DNA of 64,000 nt from QHXM01 sp032160705 (GCA_032160705.1 JAVHVE010000006.1:1-64000), one strand, 5' to 3'. Shown: positions 26,081-35,422, numbered from the stretch's first letter. Translations and numbers: made by a program. Notes: generated by a model not told the origin, from the sequence alone.

Positions 26081-26770
26081 CTATTTTTTGATGAGCACGT
26101 TGTTTGTATTTCCGGCATCGTCTATCGCTGTGTTCGGATTGTCCGGGTCAAGCACCCAGTTGCCGTCAACGATAAATTTGTAGATGTGATAGCCCGCTTC
26201 AAGATCAACGCGGCAGACCCATGCCTCACCCTCGTGGCCGCAGACAAGCTGCGATTGATTCCAGTCATTGAAAGAGCCTGCCAGCGTGACTATTCGCGCG
26301 TCGCGGTATCCCTTCAAACGGAAAGTCGTGTTTCCCTTGAGACTGGGCGGGGGCAGGACGACTCTCTCCGCCTGATATTCGCTTCCTTCGTATTCAAAAG
26401 TCAGAGTGGAATAATTGCCGTCCGCGTCACTGTTGAATCTGTATCTTGTGCCTTCGACTTCGTCAAGAAACAGAGACCCTGATTGCGGAATGAGCCTGCG
26501 CTTTTTGACGAGCGAAGGCTTGACCCACAGCGCATCATTTTCCAGCCTCACGTCGAGCGTGGAGATGGGAATGATGCCGACCTCAAGAGTGTAACGTCCG
26601 ACGTATTTCTTCAAAGTCTCAAGCTTGACTTTGGGCGCGGGGTTCTTGTCAGGCTTAGACTGAGAAGCGGCTGGCGGCGTGGATTGCGATTGAGCTATGC
26701 ACACCTGCATTTGCCAGACGTGAAAGCTCAGCACAAGGGCGAATCCGATGAAGATTGATAGCCGCTTCAT
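26081..26770 (-). CDS. Secreted protein with a C-terminal glycogen-binding (AMPK/CBM48-like) domain
   Basis: 229 residues from ATG 26770. An upstream TTG at 26836 lies inside a palindromic repeat and is rejected. A signal peptide (about 1-27) is followed by a Pro/Lys linker, a middle domain with LKKYVGRYTLEVGIIPISTL, and a C-terminal domain with ARIVTLAGSFNDWNQSQLVC, AWVCRVDLEAGYHIYKFIVD and GNWVLDPDNPNT. The latter is the AMPK-beta/isoamylase-N type carbohydrate-binding fold, with its Trp and Lys sugar-contact residues. It lies next to the starch-acting enzyme at 26958-29102, same strand, suggesting a shared role in alpha-glucan use. Confidence 0.8.
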   Translation of the reverse strand: MKRLSIFIGFALVLSFHVWQMQVCIAQSQSTPPAASQSKPDKNPAPKVKLETLKKYVGRYTLEVGIIPISTLDVRLENDALWVKPSLVKKRRLIPQSGSLFLDEVEGTRYRFNSDADGNYSTLTFEYEGSEYQAERVVLPPPSLKGNTTFRLKGYRDARIVTLAGSFNDWNQSQLVCGHEGEAWVCRVDLEAGYHIYKFIVDGNWVLDPDNPNTAIDDAGNTNNVLIKK

Positions 26771-26799
26771 TATTCGAGCGCCTGTTCGTTTTTCCTGCC

Positions 26800-26935
26800 G
26801 CGTGAGCGGCGGCTTGAATTTAGCCGTGCGTTTCAACGCACGGGAAACAAATGGTAATGATTCTGCGTCGCGTCAGCGACGGTTGAACACCCGCGATGTA
26901 GTATTCAATCGTCGCTGACGCGACGCGGCGCATTG
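26800..26935. repeat. Palindromic repeat modules upstream of the carbohydrate-binding gene
   Basis: Three modules in a row: ccgcgtgagcggcggcttga, agccgtgcgtttcaacgcac (gg), and a large inverted pair cgtcgcgtcagcgacggttg (aa) at about 26870 with its complement attcaatcgtcgctgacgcg (acg) ending near 26922. The last module has a second copy at 29472-29533. The outer modules have no partner on the other side here, unlike in the 29332-29656 element. Confidence 0.7.
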
Positions 26936-26957
26936 CTGCACACTCCTCACCTTAATT

Positions 26958-29102
26958 CTAATATTGCCAATTTACGTTGACGAATCCTACGCCACTCGTC
27001 GGCACGGTGAATGTGTGGTTGGCTCCCGCTTCCCATGTGACTGTGCCATTGGCTGCGATCTTGATGAACTTGAATTGAATCGTCTGTCCGCCGGGCACAC
27101 TCGCGTTGAGAAACCAGGTCGGATAGTTAGGCGTCAACATCGGCCCTGTCGCTCCGTCCCAGGTTGTGCTCCAGTTGCCGAGTTCAACTGTGTTGCCGGT
27201 CAGGAAAATGTAATCGCCCGTTTGCGTCGGCGACGCATTGTAAACCGTGAAGGTCACGGGAGTCAGTTTAGCCGTCAGCACAGTGTACTGGATGCCGTTA
27301 GACACCTGGCTCGACGAATTCGTGATGGTGACGTTGTAGTTGCCGTTTGCGACAGCAGGCGTGGTGGCGACGATCTTCGTCGGAGACCATGAGACGACTG
27401 TGGCGGTCGTCGTGCCGAACTTGACCGTGCCCGTTGCGGAGCCAAAGTCCTTCCCGCCGATGGTGACTTTCACGCCGGGTTGACCAAGCGTCGGCCCAAT
27501 CGAGCCGATTTTCGGCGTGCCTGCCCCTTCAACGTATTGCCAGACCGCAACAGTGTGCGCGGGCAGCGTGAAATTGGAGACCGGATTGTTGCCGCCTGAG
27601 CCGGACGTGACCGTGATGGAGGAACCGCCAAGCAAGCCTGTGAGGTAGTCCGCATAGCTACCGGCGGGCAGCGACGTGTTCAGTCCTGTGATGTTGTAAG
27701 AAGAAGTCTCATTTTTGTTGATGGCGACGAGCACGACGCCGTTGAAAAATTTTCGTTCGTAGATGTATACGTCATTGTTCATCCAGCGTTGGGTAAGAGA
27801 GCCGTAGCCAATGGCCGGATTGTTACTCCTAAGCGTGGAGAGTTTGTTGGTCAGTTGATACGCGGTTGTGGTCGTAGAAAAGCCGGACATCATCGGTCGG
27901 TTGTACGGGTCTGTGCCGCCTGACGTGTCGTTGTGCAGGTACTGCTCCGTGCCATAGTAAATGCACGGGATGCCGCGCGACGTGAGGACGAAGGCCAGCG
28001 CCTCGTGCAGCCGGTTGTTGTTATTGTTGACGGAAAGAAAACGCGCCATGTCGTGATTGTCTATGAAGGTGACGAGGTCTTCTTTCCATATAAAATTGCT
28101 GCCTTCCTGTGTCAGCACCGTATCAATGTCAGAGAAGTTCGCGTTCGATGCGAAGACGCTGCGAATCGCGGTGTTGAGCGGGAAGTCCAGCAGCGAGATG
28201 CCGCTCTTGTTGGCGAACTTGTACGAGTCGTGATAGAGCGGGTCGTTGGTATTGCCCTGATACCACTCGCCGAAAAGAAAGCTGTCGCCGTAGGTGTAGA
28301 TGGAATTCGCCAGGCTGTACTGCCAGCCCCAGCCCAGATGCTTGACGGCATCTATGCGGAAGCCGTCCACGCCGTGCTGCTGGAAAAGCTGCGCCGCCGA
28401 TTTCAAGTAGGCATCCATCGTCGAGTTTTCCTGATTGATATCGGAGAGGTCGAAGAGAGTGAAGTATTCGACCTGATAACGGTCGTCCCAGCCGCCGCCG
28501 GAAATGTTTGCGTTGTGGTGAAAGTAGCCGTTGGTGTCGCTGGTGTAGTTCCCCAAAAGCGTGCCGTTGTCGTAGAGCGCGCCGAATTCGCCCGCGTTGT
28601 CCTGGGTTGAATGGTTGGGCGCGAAATCAATAATCACTTTGATGCCGCTCGCGTGCGCGGCTGTGACCAGATTATCAAACGCCGTCCAGGAATTACTCGC
28701 ATCACCGAAATGCTCTTCGATGCGCTTGAAGTCGCGTCCCTGATAGCCATGATAAGAGGCCGTCGGATTACCGTTCCCGTCTGGGATGTTGGCGTTCAAA
28801 TTATCAACCGGCGGCGAAATCCAGATGGCCGTCACGCCCATTCCGGCCAGGTAAGAAATCTTAGCTTGAATCCCTTGCAGGTCGCCCCCCCAGTATGCAC
28901 GCCAGTTTGTTTTCGTTGAATCGTAAAGGCCGGAACTTTGCGCCGGATTGTTGTTGGCCGCGTTGCCGTCAAAGAAACGGTCTGTGATGATTTGATAGAT
29001 GACTTCGCGCTTGAAGTCTGACGCTAGCGTTGCAAGCGGAGCAAAGCCAAGTATGAAAGTGAAGAACAGAGTGGCGAAGATTCTGTGCGATAGTTTTTTC
29101 AT
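26958..29102 (-). CDS. Cyclodextrin glucanotransferase (five-domain GH13)
   Basis: 714 residues from ATG 29102, chosen because GGAGG lies 8 nt upstream. The closest match I can recall is Bacillus CGTase, at equal length and order: signal peptide, GH13 A/B domain (about 31-440), C domain, an IPT/TIG domain (about 530-610, PKIGSIGPTLGQPGVKVTIG), and a CBM20 starch-binding domain (about 615-714, ending WQY). Catalytic residues are D251 (GFRIDAVKH), E279 (FGEWY) and D351 (FIDNHD). The central aromatic residue that favours cyclisation over hydrolysis is present as F217 in TLFDLSD. It would convert starch to cyclodextrins outside the cell; a maltogenic amylase is the alternative. Confidence 0.85.
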   Translation of the reverse strand: MKKLSHRIFATLFFTFILGFAPLATLASDFKREVIYQIITDRFFDGNAANNNPAQSSGLYDSTKTNWRAYWGGDLQGIQAKISYLAGMGVTAIWISPPVDNLNANIPDGNGNPTASYHGYQGRDFKRIEEHFGDASNSWTAFDNLVTAAHASGIKVIIDFAPNHSTQDNAGEFGALYDNGTLLGNYTSDTNGYFHHNANISGGGWDDRYQVEYFTLFDLSDINQENSTMDAYLKSAAQLFQQHGVDGFRIDAVKHLGWGWQYSLANSIYTYGDSFLFGEWYQGNTNDPLYHDSYKFANKSGISLLDFPLNTAIRSVFASNANFSDIDTVLTQEGSNFIWKEDLVTFIDNHDMARFLSVNNNNNRLHEALAFVLTSRGIPCIYYGTEQYLHNDTSGGTDPYNRPMMSGFSTTTTAYQLTNKLSTLRSNNPAIGYGSLTQRWMNNDVYIYERKFFNGVVLVAINKNETSSYNITGLNTSLPAGSYADYLTGLLGGSSITVTSGSGGNNPVSNFTLPAHTVAVWQYVEGAGTPKIGSIGPTLGQPGVKVTIGGKDFGSATGTVKFGTTTATVVSWSPTKIVATTPAVANGNYNVTITNSSSQVSNGIQYTVLTAKLTPVTFTVYNASPTQTGDYIFLTGNTVELGNWSTTWDGATGPMLTPNYPTWFLNASVPGGQTIQFKFIKIAANGTVTWEAGANHTFTVPTSGVGFVNVNWQY

Positions 29103-29659
29103 GAGGCCGACCTCCATGTGTTAAAGGATCGGACGTGATCTTCGAGCAAAGACAGGCCACGACCGATAAATTAAGATCAGGGCGAGGATTTCAGCGGAGC
29201 TAACCCCATCGTGTGCGGCGCTTCGGAGAGGGAAGAAAATTAACTCATCTACACGCAGGCGCTCAGACAGCAAACAATTTTCCGGGCGAGAGTGGCAAAA
29301 TATCACGAGTGAGCGGGCGAGTAAACCATTCGATTGCGGAATGCGGATTTCGGATTGGAAAGTGGTCAAGTGAGAAGCGTGCGTCAATCCGCCGCAATCC
29401 GCCGCGTCAGCGGCGGCATGAATGTAGCCCGGCCTTTCAAGGCCGGGTCAGTTGAGCGATAGATTAACCGGCGTCGCGTCAGCGACGGTTGAACATAATC
29501 GAAGAGGTTGATTCAACCGTCGCTGACGCGACGCACATCATCAATTACCCATTGTGTTCCCGGCCTTGAAAGGCCGGGCTAAACTCACCCGCCGCTCACG
29601 CGGCGGATTGATTAACTGTCTTTCAATCCGCAATCCGAAATCCGCATTCCGCAATCTGT
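29103..29659. repeat. Intergenic region filled by a four-layer concentric palindrome (29332-29656)
   Basis: From outside in: (1) gattgcggaatgcggatttc (ggattggaaag) at 29332-29362 with its complement at 29620-29656; (2) caatccgccgcgtcagcggc near 29395-29415 with ccgccgctcacgcggcggat near 29589-29610; (3) tagcccggcctttcaaggcc (ggg) at about 29425-29447 with cccggccttgaaaggccggg (cta) at 29559-29581; (4) cgtcgcgtcagcgacggttg (aa) at 29472-29493 with its complement at 29512-29533. Layers 2-4 are each also hairpins by themselves. No gene is visible from 29103 to 29659. Confidence 0.8.
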
Positions 29660-31699
29660 CTAGGAGTTCGGCTTCAAATACTTGCTGAGCCAGCCCAGAA
29701 CGTTCGTGTACCAGAACTCGGAGTTCTGCGGTTTTAAGACCCAGTGGCCTTCGTCCGGGAAGTAGAGGAGCTTGGAATCCACGCCCATTCGCTGAAGCGC
29801 CGTGAATAATTGCAGGCCTTCACCGACGGGCACGCGGTAATCCAATTCGCCGTGAATGATGAGCATCGGCGTTTTGAAATTCCTGACGAACATGTGCGGC
29901 GACCAGCGCTCGTACATCGCGGGGTTAGTCCAGGGCGTTCCTTTGAACTCCCAATCCGTGAACCACAACTCTTCTGTCGCGCCGTACATGCTGGTCAGGT
30001 TATAGACGCCGTCATGTGAGACGAGCACCTTGAACTGGAATCGCTTGTCGTTGTTGTGACCCTCGATCCAGTTAACCATGTAGCCGCCATAAGAAGCGCC
30101 AGCCGCGCCGATTCGCTCCCGGTCAATGAAATCGTTGGTCGAGATAACCTGAGCGACGCCGTTCATGATGTCCGTATAGGCCTTGCCGCCCCAGTCGCCG
30201 GAGATTTCATCTACAAATTTCTGGCCGTAGCCGGTCGAGCCGCGCGGGTTCGGCATGAAGACGACGTAGCCAGCCGATGCAAAGACCTGCGGATTCCAGC
30301 GGTAGCCCCAGTTGTCGTTCCAGGCCGATTGCGGTCCACCATGAATCAAAACGAGCAGCGGCCACTTCTTCGTCGGCGTGAAATTCGCGGGCTTGGCGAT
30401 AAAGCCGTGAACGGAAGTCCCGCCCGCACCTTTCCACGTGACGGATTCGATTGGCTTAAGAGCGAAGCCGTTGAGGAAGGTCTCGTTGGTGTGTGTGATT
30501 TGCGTGACACCGCTTCCGTCCGCGTTGGCGCGGAAAACTTCGGTCGGCATGGTTGAGCTGCTGCGCGTGAAGATGAGCGTTTTGCTGTCCGAAGAAATCT
30601 GCACGCCGTCGTTGGAGCCTTCGGCAATAATTTTCGTCATCTGGCCGTCGTTGATTGACATTGAGTAGACGGGAGCAAGCCCGCGCTCGCCGGCGATGAA
30701 GTAAATCTTCTGGCTGTCGGGCGAGAAGGTGAAGCTATCAACTTGAAAATCATACTTGTCTCCCAACACGCGCGACTTCCCGGACTCGCGGTCATAGAGC
30801 ATCAGTTTCCAGATGTCTGCCTCGAAACCTGCGCGAGCTTGCGAGCGATAGGCCATGTAGCGACCGTCAGGCGAAAAGACGGGCGAGGAATCCGCGCCGA
30901 GGTTGCTGCCAGTGATGCGCGCAGGCTCGCCGCCCGTCACCGGCACGATGAAGACATCATTGTTGGTCGAGATGGCTTCGACCTTGTCTGTGTTGCGGAC
31001 GAAGGCGAGTTTTTTTGAATCCGGCGCGAAGGCATAATCGGTCGGCCCGCCGAGACTAAAGGGCGGCGCGTCCCAATCGCCCGGCGTCAAGTCGGTCGTG
31101 TCGCCATTATCAACCGCGACGACGAAGACGTGCGTTCGCTTGTTATCCTTCCACGCGTTCCAGTGACGGAACAAGAGACGCTCCGTCGTCTTCGCCTTGA
31201 CCTTGCTCTCTTCGGCTGCCTGATCGCGCTGGCGGTTGCAATCATCGGTCGTGCAATCGGGGTAAACATCAGAGACGAAGGCGAGCATTCGTCCATCGGG
31301 CGACCAGACGGGATCGCCTGCGCCGGTTGAAATGCTGGTAATCTTCTTGGTCTCGCCGCTCGCCACATCAATCGTCCAGATTTGCCCGCCGCTGATGTAG
31401 GCAATCTTCCTGCCGTCGGGCGACCAGCGCGGCGAGTTTGAGCGCAGGCCGCTGCCGAGAAGTTTGGGCTCGCCGCCCGTCACCGACACCAGATAGATTT
31501 GGCTGATTCCGCGATTGGCCGTTTTGTCTATGTCCGTGATCGTGTAAGCGATCATCCGGCCATCGGGCGAAAGCTGAGGGTCGCCGACGCGACGTACTTT
31601 GAGCAGGTCGTTGATGGTGAATTGTCGAAAAGTCTGGCCTGCCGCTGAGCAGGCGAGCGCCAGCACAAGCAGCAACACTCCGGTAGCGTAGCGTTTCAT
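29660..31699 (-). CDS. Secreted S9 family prolyl oligopeptidase-like serine peptidase
   Basis: 679 residues with a signal peptide (about 1-21, ending CSAAGQ). N-terminal seven-bladed propeller with repeated SPDG motifs (DPQLSPDGRMIAYT, SPRWSPDGRKIAYIS, DPVWSPDGRMLAFVSD, SPVFSPDGRYMAYRS). The C-terminal alpha/beta-hydrolase holds the catalytic triad Ser536 (GASYGGYM), Asp620 (HGELDYRVP) and His652 (DEGHWVL). It cleaves short peptides, probably dipeptidyl- or acylaminoacyl-type; the exact specificity is unclear. Flanked by a large repeat region and a LysR gene, with no evident operon. Confidence 0.92.
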   Translation of the reverse strand: MKRYATGVLLLVLALACSAAGQTFRQFTINDLLKVRRVGDPQLSPDGRMIAYTITDIDKTANRGISQIYLVSVTGGEPKLLGSGLRSNSPRWSPDGRKIAYISGGQIWTIDVASGETKKITSISTGAGDPVWSPDGRMLAFVSDVYPDCTTDDCNRQRDQAAEESKVKAKTTERLLFRHWNAWKDNKRTHVFVVAVDNGDTTDLTPGDWDAPPFSLGGPTDYAFAPDSKKLAFVRNTDKVEAISTNNDVFIVPVTGGEPARITGSNLGADSSPVFSPDGRYMAYRSQARAGFEADIWKLMLYDRESGKSRVLGDKYDFQVDSFTFSPDSQKIYFIAGERGLAPVYSMSINDGQMTKIIAEGSNDGVQISSDSKTLIFTRSSSTMPTEVFRANADGSGVTQITHTNETFLNGFALKPIESVTWKGAGGTSVHGFIAKPANFTPTKKWPLLVLIHGGPQSAWNDNWGYRWNPQVFASAGYVVFMPNPRGSTGYGQKFVDEISGDWGGKAYTDIMNGVAQVISTNDFIDRERIGAAGASYGGYMVNWIEGHNNDKRFQFKVLVSHDGVYNLTSMYGATEELWFTDWEFKGTPWTNPAMYERWSPHMFVRNFKTPMLIIHGELDYRVPVGEGLQLFTALQRMGVDSKLLYFPDEGHWVLKPQNSEFWYTNVLGWLSKYLKPNS

Positions 31700-31817
31700 A
31701 GAGTCCTCTTTCCGGTAAATTTTTTAGGAGCATATTACATCACGAAACCTGATTGACGCGATAGCGGAATGAATGACCAGTAGTGATTAAAGATGAACCT
31801 GACGCATTCGCTCTGAT

Positions 31818-32738
31818 TTAACTATCCCCTAATTTTGCCATCGCCTGAAGTCTCTCCTTATTGCGAAGAATGAAAGAAAGAAAGGCGCGTGTGGGGGATG
31901 GCTGGAAGCGGCCAAGCGAGAGCATTGCCACCGTACGCAGTAAACGATGATCGCTGATTCGTAGCTGCGCGAGGCGGCCTGCCAGCACTTCATCGCGCAC
32001 AGCCCAGGCGGGCAGCAGAGAAATCCCCATCCCATGCTCGACCATCAACTTGATGAAATACGTGTCGTTGGATTCAAGCGCAAGCTCCGGCCTGATGTCA
32101 ACGCGCTTGAAAAAATCTTCCGTTGCCCGGCGGATTGATGCGCCGCGCTCAAAGAGAATCAGGCGCTCGCGCTTGATCTCTTCAACGGTCGCCTCTGCCC
32201 GCTTCGCCAGTTTGTGCTCATGGCCGACGATGAGCACCAGTTCGTCTTCAAACAATTCGGTCACCTGAAGCGCTGGCGAGTAAACGGGCATGGAGGCAAA
32301 GCCCACGTCAGCCGCGCCGTTGAGGATGTCCGTCACGGTCTGATCCGTGCTGGCTGTGGTGCGAAATGAAAGCTCTACGCCAGGGTGCGTTCGCATGAAG
32401 GATTCAAAGAGCGTGGCGAAGAGATGCACGAATGCCTGCGTTGCCGCCGCCGCACGGACGCGGCCAACGGGGGAGTGCTCGCGGCCAGTGACGCGCTCCT
32501 TCAATGTTTGCGCTTCGTCTAGAATTCTCTCGACGTATTCAAGCGCGACCTTGCCCGCCTGTGACAGCTTCACACCGCGCTTGGCGCGGATGAAGAGAGG
32601 CTCGCCCAATTCAGCTTCAAGCGCCTTGATCTGGTGACTGACCGCCGATTGCGTCAGGTTGAGACGCTCGGCTGCACGGGTAAAATTCAGGGTTTCGGCC
32701 ACAACTCGAAAGGTGCGGAGTTGCCAAAGCTCCATCAT
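31818..32738 (-). CDS. LysR-family transcriptional regulator
   Basis: 306 residues. N-terminal winged helix: MELWQLRTFRVVAETLNFTR, AAERLNLTQSAVSHQIKALE, AELGEPLFIRAKRGVKLSQA (residues 2-60). The effector-binding domain follows (about 90-295). The start may be the second Met. It is divergent from a small gene at 32924; a LysR-type box candidate lies between them. The effector cannot be guessed from neighbours. Confidence 0.92.
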   Translation of the reverse strand: MMELWQLRTFRVVAETLNFTRAAERLNLTQSAVSHQIKALEAELGEPLFIRAKRGVKLSQAGKVALEYVERILDEAQTLKERVTGREHSPVGRVRAAAATQAFVHLFATLFESFMRTHPGVELSFRTTASTDQTVTDILNGAADVGFASMPVYSPALQVTELFEDELVLIVGHEHKLAKRAEATVEEIKRERLILFERGASIRRATEDFFKRVDIRPELALESNDTYFIKLMVEHGMGISLLPAWAVRDEVLAGRLAQLRISDHRLLRTVAMLSLGRFQPSPTRAFLSFILRNKERLQAMAKLGDS

Positions 32739-32771
32739 TTAGCTCCCGACTCTAGTTTTCAGGCATGAAGA

Positions 32772-32793
32772 TTATTAATCGCCTGGATTATAA
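32772..32793. promoter_or_regulatory. Candidate LysR-type operator
   Basis: TTATTAATC-GCCTG-GATTATAA, an imperfect inverted repeat with an ATC-N5-GAT centre, lies 34 bp upstream of the regulator start and about 130 bp before the divergent small gene. LysR proteins usually bind such sites (T-N11-A type) in the divergent promoter. This is read by eye only. Confidence 0.4.
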
Positions 32794-32923
32794 CAATGAG
32801 TTGGCCGTTGGGACAGCCACTCCGGTAGTATTCCCATCGAACACTTCGGACAAGCAACAAAAAGCAGGAGTGGTTGCCGGAGTGTTCCCGGCAATCTTGT
32901 TTGAGAGTAAAACGGGAGGTTTT

Positions 32924-33229
32924 ATGCCGATACCATTCAGATTGGATTACGTCATTGAGAGGACGCTTGCCGCGACGACGGACGAGCAAAGCGTGTTGAG
33001 GGAGTTGACCGGAATAAAAATCAGCTCAGATGAAGCGCGCGCCGTGTGGCCGCGAATTCTGGATCACAAGTGGTACATCAGCGAGCGTCTGGGACGCGAT
33101 GTGGGCTTTCGCGTCGCAGCGATTGATTACGTCGAGAACATCTGGTCGCCGCGCACCGATAGGCCGAAGCGGGGCGCGCTGAAAAACAGATTGCGCCGCG
33201 CCGTCAGACCCATGACGCTGGCAGCCTAA
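32924..33229 (+). CDS. Small DUF4032-like protein
   Basis: 101 residues from ATG 32924, which has GGGAGG 5-6 nt upstream; a longer frame from 32765 crosses the regulator promoter and lacks a site. The sequence HKWYISERLGRDVGFRVAAI, then DYVENIW, resembles the C-terminal part of DUF4032 proteins. The N-terminus (FRLDYVIERTLAATTDEQS) is predicted helical and the end is basic. Function unknown. It is likely a target of the divergent LysR regulator, by position only. Confidence 0.6.
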   Translation: MPIPFRLDYVIERTLAATTDEQSVLRELTGIKISSDEARAVWPRILDHKWYISERLGRDVGFRVAAIDYVENIWSPRTDRPKRGALKNRLRRAVRPMTLAA

Positions 33230-33272
33230 AGAAGAGCCGCTGAAACGCCATATGGAATTTCTAAAGTATCTT

Positions 33273-33405
33273 GAGTCCCGGAGGGACGACTGATAAGAGA
33301 TTCGCTGCTGTTCAGTCGTCCCCACGGGACTCAATTATTTTTACCACTCTATTTCCCAGCCATAAATGGTTGAGCTATTTTCAGTCGCCCCTAGCGGGGC
33401 TGTTC
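33273..33405. repeat. Palindromic GAGTCCCGGAGGGACGACTGA modules
   Basis: gagtcccggagggacgactg at 33273-33292 pairs with cagtcgtccccacgggactc at 33313-33332. A related single hairpin, cagtcgcccctagcggggctg (about 33384-33404), follows. The first pair recurs at 54623-54685 with the same layout and arm length. Confidence 0.7.
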
Positions 33406-33412
33406 GTTGCCG

Positions 33413-35245
33413 CTAATGCGGCGGGGTTGGCGAAGGCGATAGTTGCTGCTCAGGCTTGACGAAGACAATTGGCGCGGCGTTGATGATGCCTTTGCCTTCC
33501 TGAACGGCGATTGATTGGTTGGGCTTCACGTCCGGGATAATGTCCGTCTGACCGCTCGGCCATACTATTTCCAGCGTCATACCTTTAGCCGGGTCAGATT
33601 TGCCGAGACCGAACGTCAAAGGCAGCTCGCTCTGCGAACAATAGCTTGAGCCTGTCTTGACCACGCTCGTCAAATGCGCGCCCGCCGCAGTCTTCAAAGT
33701 CACTCGCGCGCCGATGCCGTCGCGGTTAGAACGTGAGCCGACGGTTCTCACACGCAAGAGATCGTTTTGATTACCGTTGTCATTCCTCAGAAGGCGCGCC
33801 GCGCCGTTGTTGGCGGTGATGAGGAGATCAAGGTCTCCGTCGTTATCAATATCGCCGTAGGCTGCGCCGCGCCCGACGATGGCGCGTTGCATCGCTTTGC
33901 CCAATCTCGCTGTCGCTTCCTCAAATTTTTTCTTGCCCTTATTGCGAAAGAGATGCGGCGGTTGCTGATACTTAACATTCGGCTGCACGACCGAGATGTC
34001 GTCGGAGACGTGGCCGTTAGCGGCGAAAATGTCCGGCAAGCCGTCGAGGTCGTAGTCAAAGAAGAAGGTGGCAAAGGTCAGAGATTGTGCCGACATCTTG
34101 CCGATGCCTGATGCTCCAGCTTCATCCGTGAAAAGGCCTGTGCCATCGTTGCGATACAGCGCCATGCTCTCGTTGGTGAAATTGCCGATGACAATACCCT
34201 GGCGTCCTGAGCCGTCGTAGTCGGCGGTGTCCACGCCCATCCCTGCGCGCGGTGTCCCGGCTTCACTGAAAGCGACACCCGCCGTCAAAGCTTCGTCTGT
34301 GAACGTGCCGTTGCCGTTGTTCTTGTAGAGCTTGTTCGGCTCTGTGTCGTTGGCTACGAAGAGGTCAGACCACCCATCATTGTTGTAATCGAAGACGGCA
34401 ACGCCCAGGGATTTGCTCGTCGGATCATTCAGCCCCGCGCGCTGCGTGACGTTCTCGAAAGTTCCATTGCCTCTGTTTTTGTAGAGCGTTGCACTTTGGC
34501 CTTTGTAGGATTGCGGCGTGCAGTAAGATTTGTTCTTGCCGTCGAGCGTGCAGAATTGATCTTTCTCGACAGACCATTCGACGTAGTTGCAGACGAAGAG
34601 GTCAAGCCTTCCATCTTTGTCATAATCGAACCATGCGGCGCTCGTCGAGAATCCCGGATCGCCGACGCCCGCACGCGCTGTCACGTCCGTGAACTTGCCG
34701 TTGCCCAGATTGCGAAAAAGATGATTCGCACCGACGGCTGTGATGTAGATGTCCACGAAGCCGTCTGAGTCATAATCGGCGATGGCCGCGCCCAGCCCGT
34801 ACATCTCGACCGCGAGACCCGCTGCGCCGGTCACATCCGTGAACGTGCCGTTCTGGTTATTGTGATAGAGGGCCGGAAAGGTTTTCGGCCCCTTCTTCTC
34901 CGGCCAGTTGGTTGAATTAACGAGCAGGATGTCCTGCCAGCCGTCCGAGTCGTAATCGAGAAAGGCGCAGCCGGGTCCCAAAGTTTCGGGAAGATATTTT
35001 TTGCCGAACGCTCCCGAGTTGTGTTTGAAACGAATCCCGGCCTGCGCCGTGACATCCGTGAATTCAATTGGGCCTGATGGTCTGGCGGCGGCGGTAACAG
35101 GAGCTTGCTGCGCAGCGTCCTGATTAGCTGCCTGTTCAGGAGCCGTCGCGTTCGTGGTTGATTCCTGGGTGGCGTCTTTCTTACAACCCGCCAGCAGCAA
35201 AGAGAATGAAAATAGCAGGACGCAAATAATTCGAGGGAATCGCAT
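33413..35245 (-). CDS. CRTAC1-type lipoprotein (FG-GAP repeats plus ASPIC/UnbV)
   Basis: 610 residues. The signal peptide ends in a lipobox (SLLLAGC, Cys at about 20), so it is a lipoprotein. After a short Ala/Gln linker come FG-GAP/VCBS repeats with Ca2+-binding loops of the type DxDxDGxxD: DYDSDGWQDILLVN, DYDKDGRLDLFVCN, DYNNDGWSDLFVAND, DYDLDGLPDIFAANG and DIDNDGDLDLLIT. The ASPIC/UnbV domain (about 480-570) contains GIGARVTLKTAAG and ends WPSGQTD. These are predicted beta-propellers on the cell surface; their ligands are unknown. Confidence 0.9.
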   Translation of the reverse strand: MRFPRIICVLLFSFSLLLAGCKKDATQESTTNATAPEQAANQDAAQQAPVTAAARPSGPIEFTDVTAQAGIRFKHNSGAFGKKYLPETLGPGCAFLDYDSDGWQDILLVNSTNWPEKKGPKTFPALYHNNQNGTFTDVTGAAGLAVEMYGLGAAIADYDSDGFVDIYITAVGANHLFRNLGNGKFTDVTARAGVGDPGFSTSAAWFDYDKDGRLDLFVCNYVEWSVEKDQFCTLDGKNKSYCTPQSYKGQSATLYKNRGNGTFENVTQRAGLNDPTSKSLGVAVFDYNNDGWSDLFVANDTEPNKLYKNNGNGTFTDEALTAGVAFSEAGTPRAGMGVDTADYDGSGRQGIVIGNFTNESMALYRNDGTGLFTDEAGASGIGKMSAQSLTFATFFFDYDLDGLPDIFAANGHVSDDISVVQPNVKYQQPPHLFRNKGKKKFEEATARLGKAMQRAIVGRGAAYGDIDNDGDLDLLITANNGAARLLRNDNGNQNDLLRVRTVGSRSNRDGIGARVTLKTAAGAHLTSVVKTGSSYCSQSELPLTFGLGKSDPAKGMTLEIVWPSGQTDIIPDVKPNQSIAVQEGKGIINAAPIVFVKPEQQLSPSPTPPH

Positions 35246-35422
35246 CTGTACTTACCGATTTGCTTCTTGATTTACGGGTGGAGAACTACCGGGGTGTACG
35301 TTTTATGCCTTGAGTTATCTTAACCTTAACAGTTACCGGCGAATCTTGATTAGCCTTCGGGCGGCAGGTGGGCAGTAGCTGTCCGGCAAACTACCTGCCT
35401 GCACACTCAAAGGCGACTGGAC

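Noticed and set aside
27933..28610. Open frame of about 225 codons opposite the CGTase gene
   Set aside because: It is antisense to a clear enzyme gene and is Val/Arg-rich without family features.
29332..29656. CRISPR array
   Set aside because: The repeats are inverted and nested, of different sequences, without regular spacers, and there are no cas genes.
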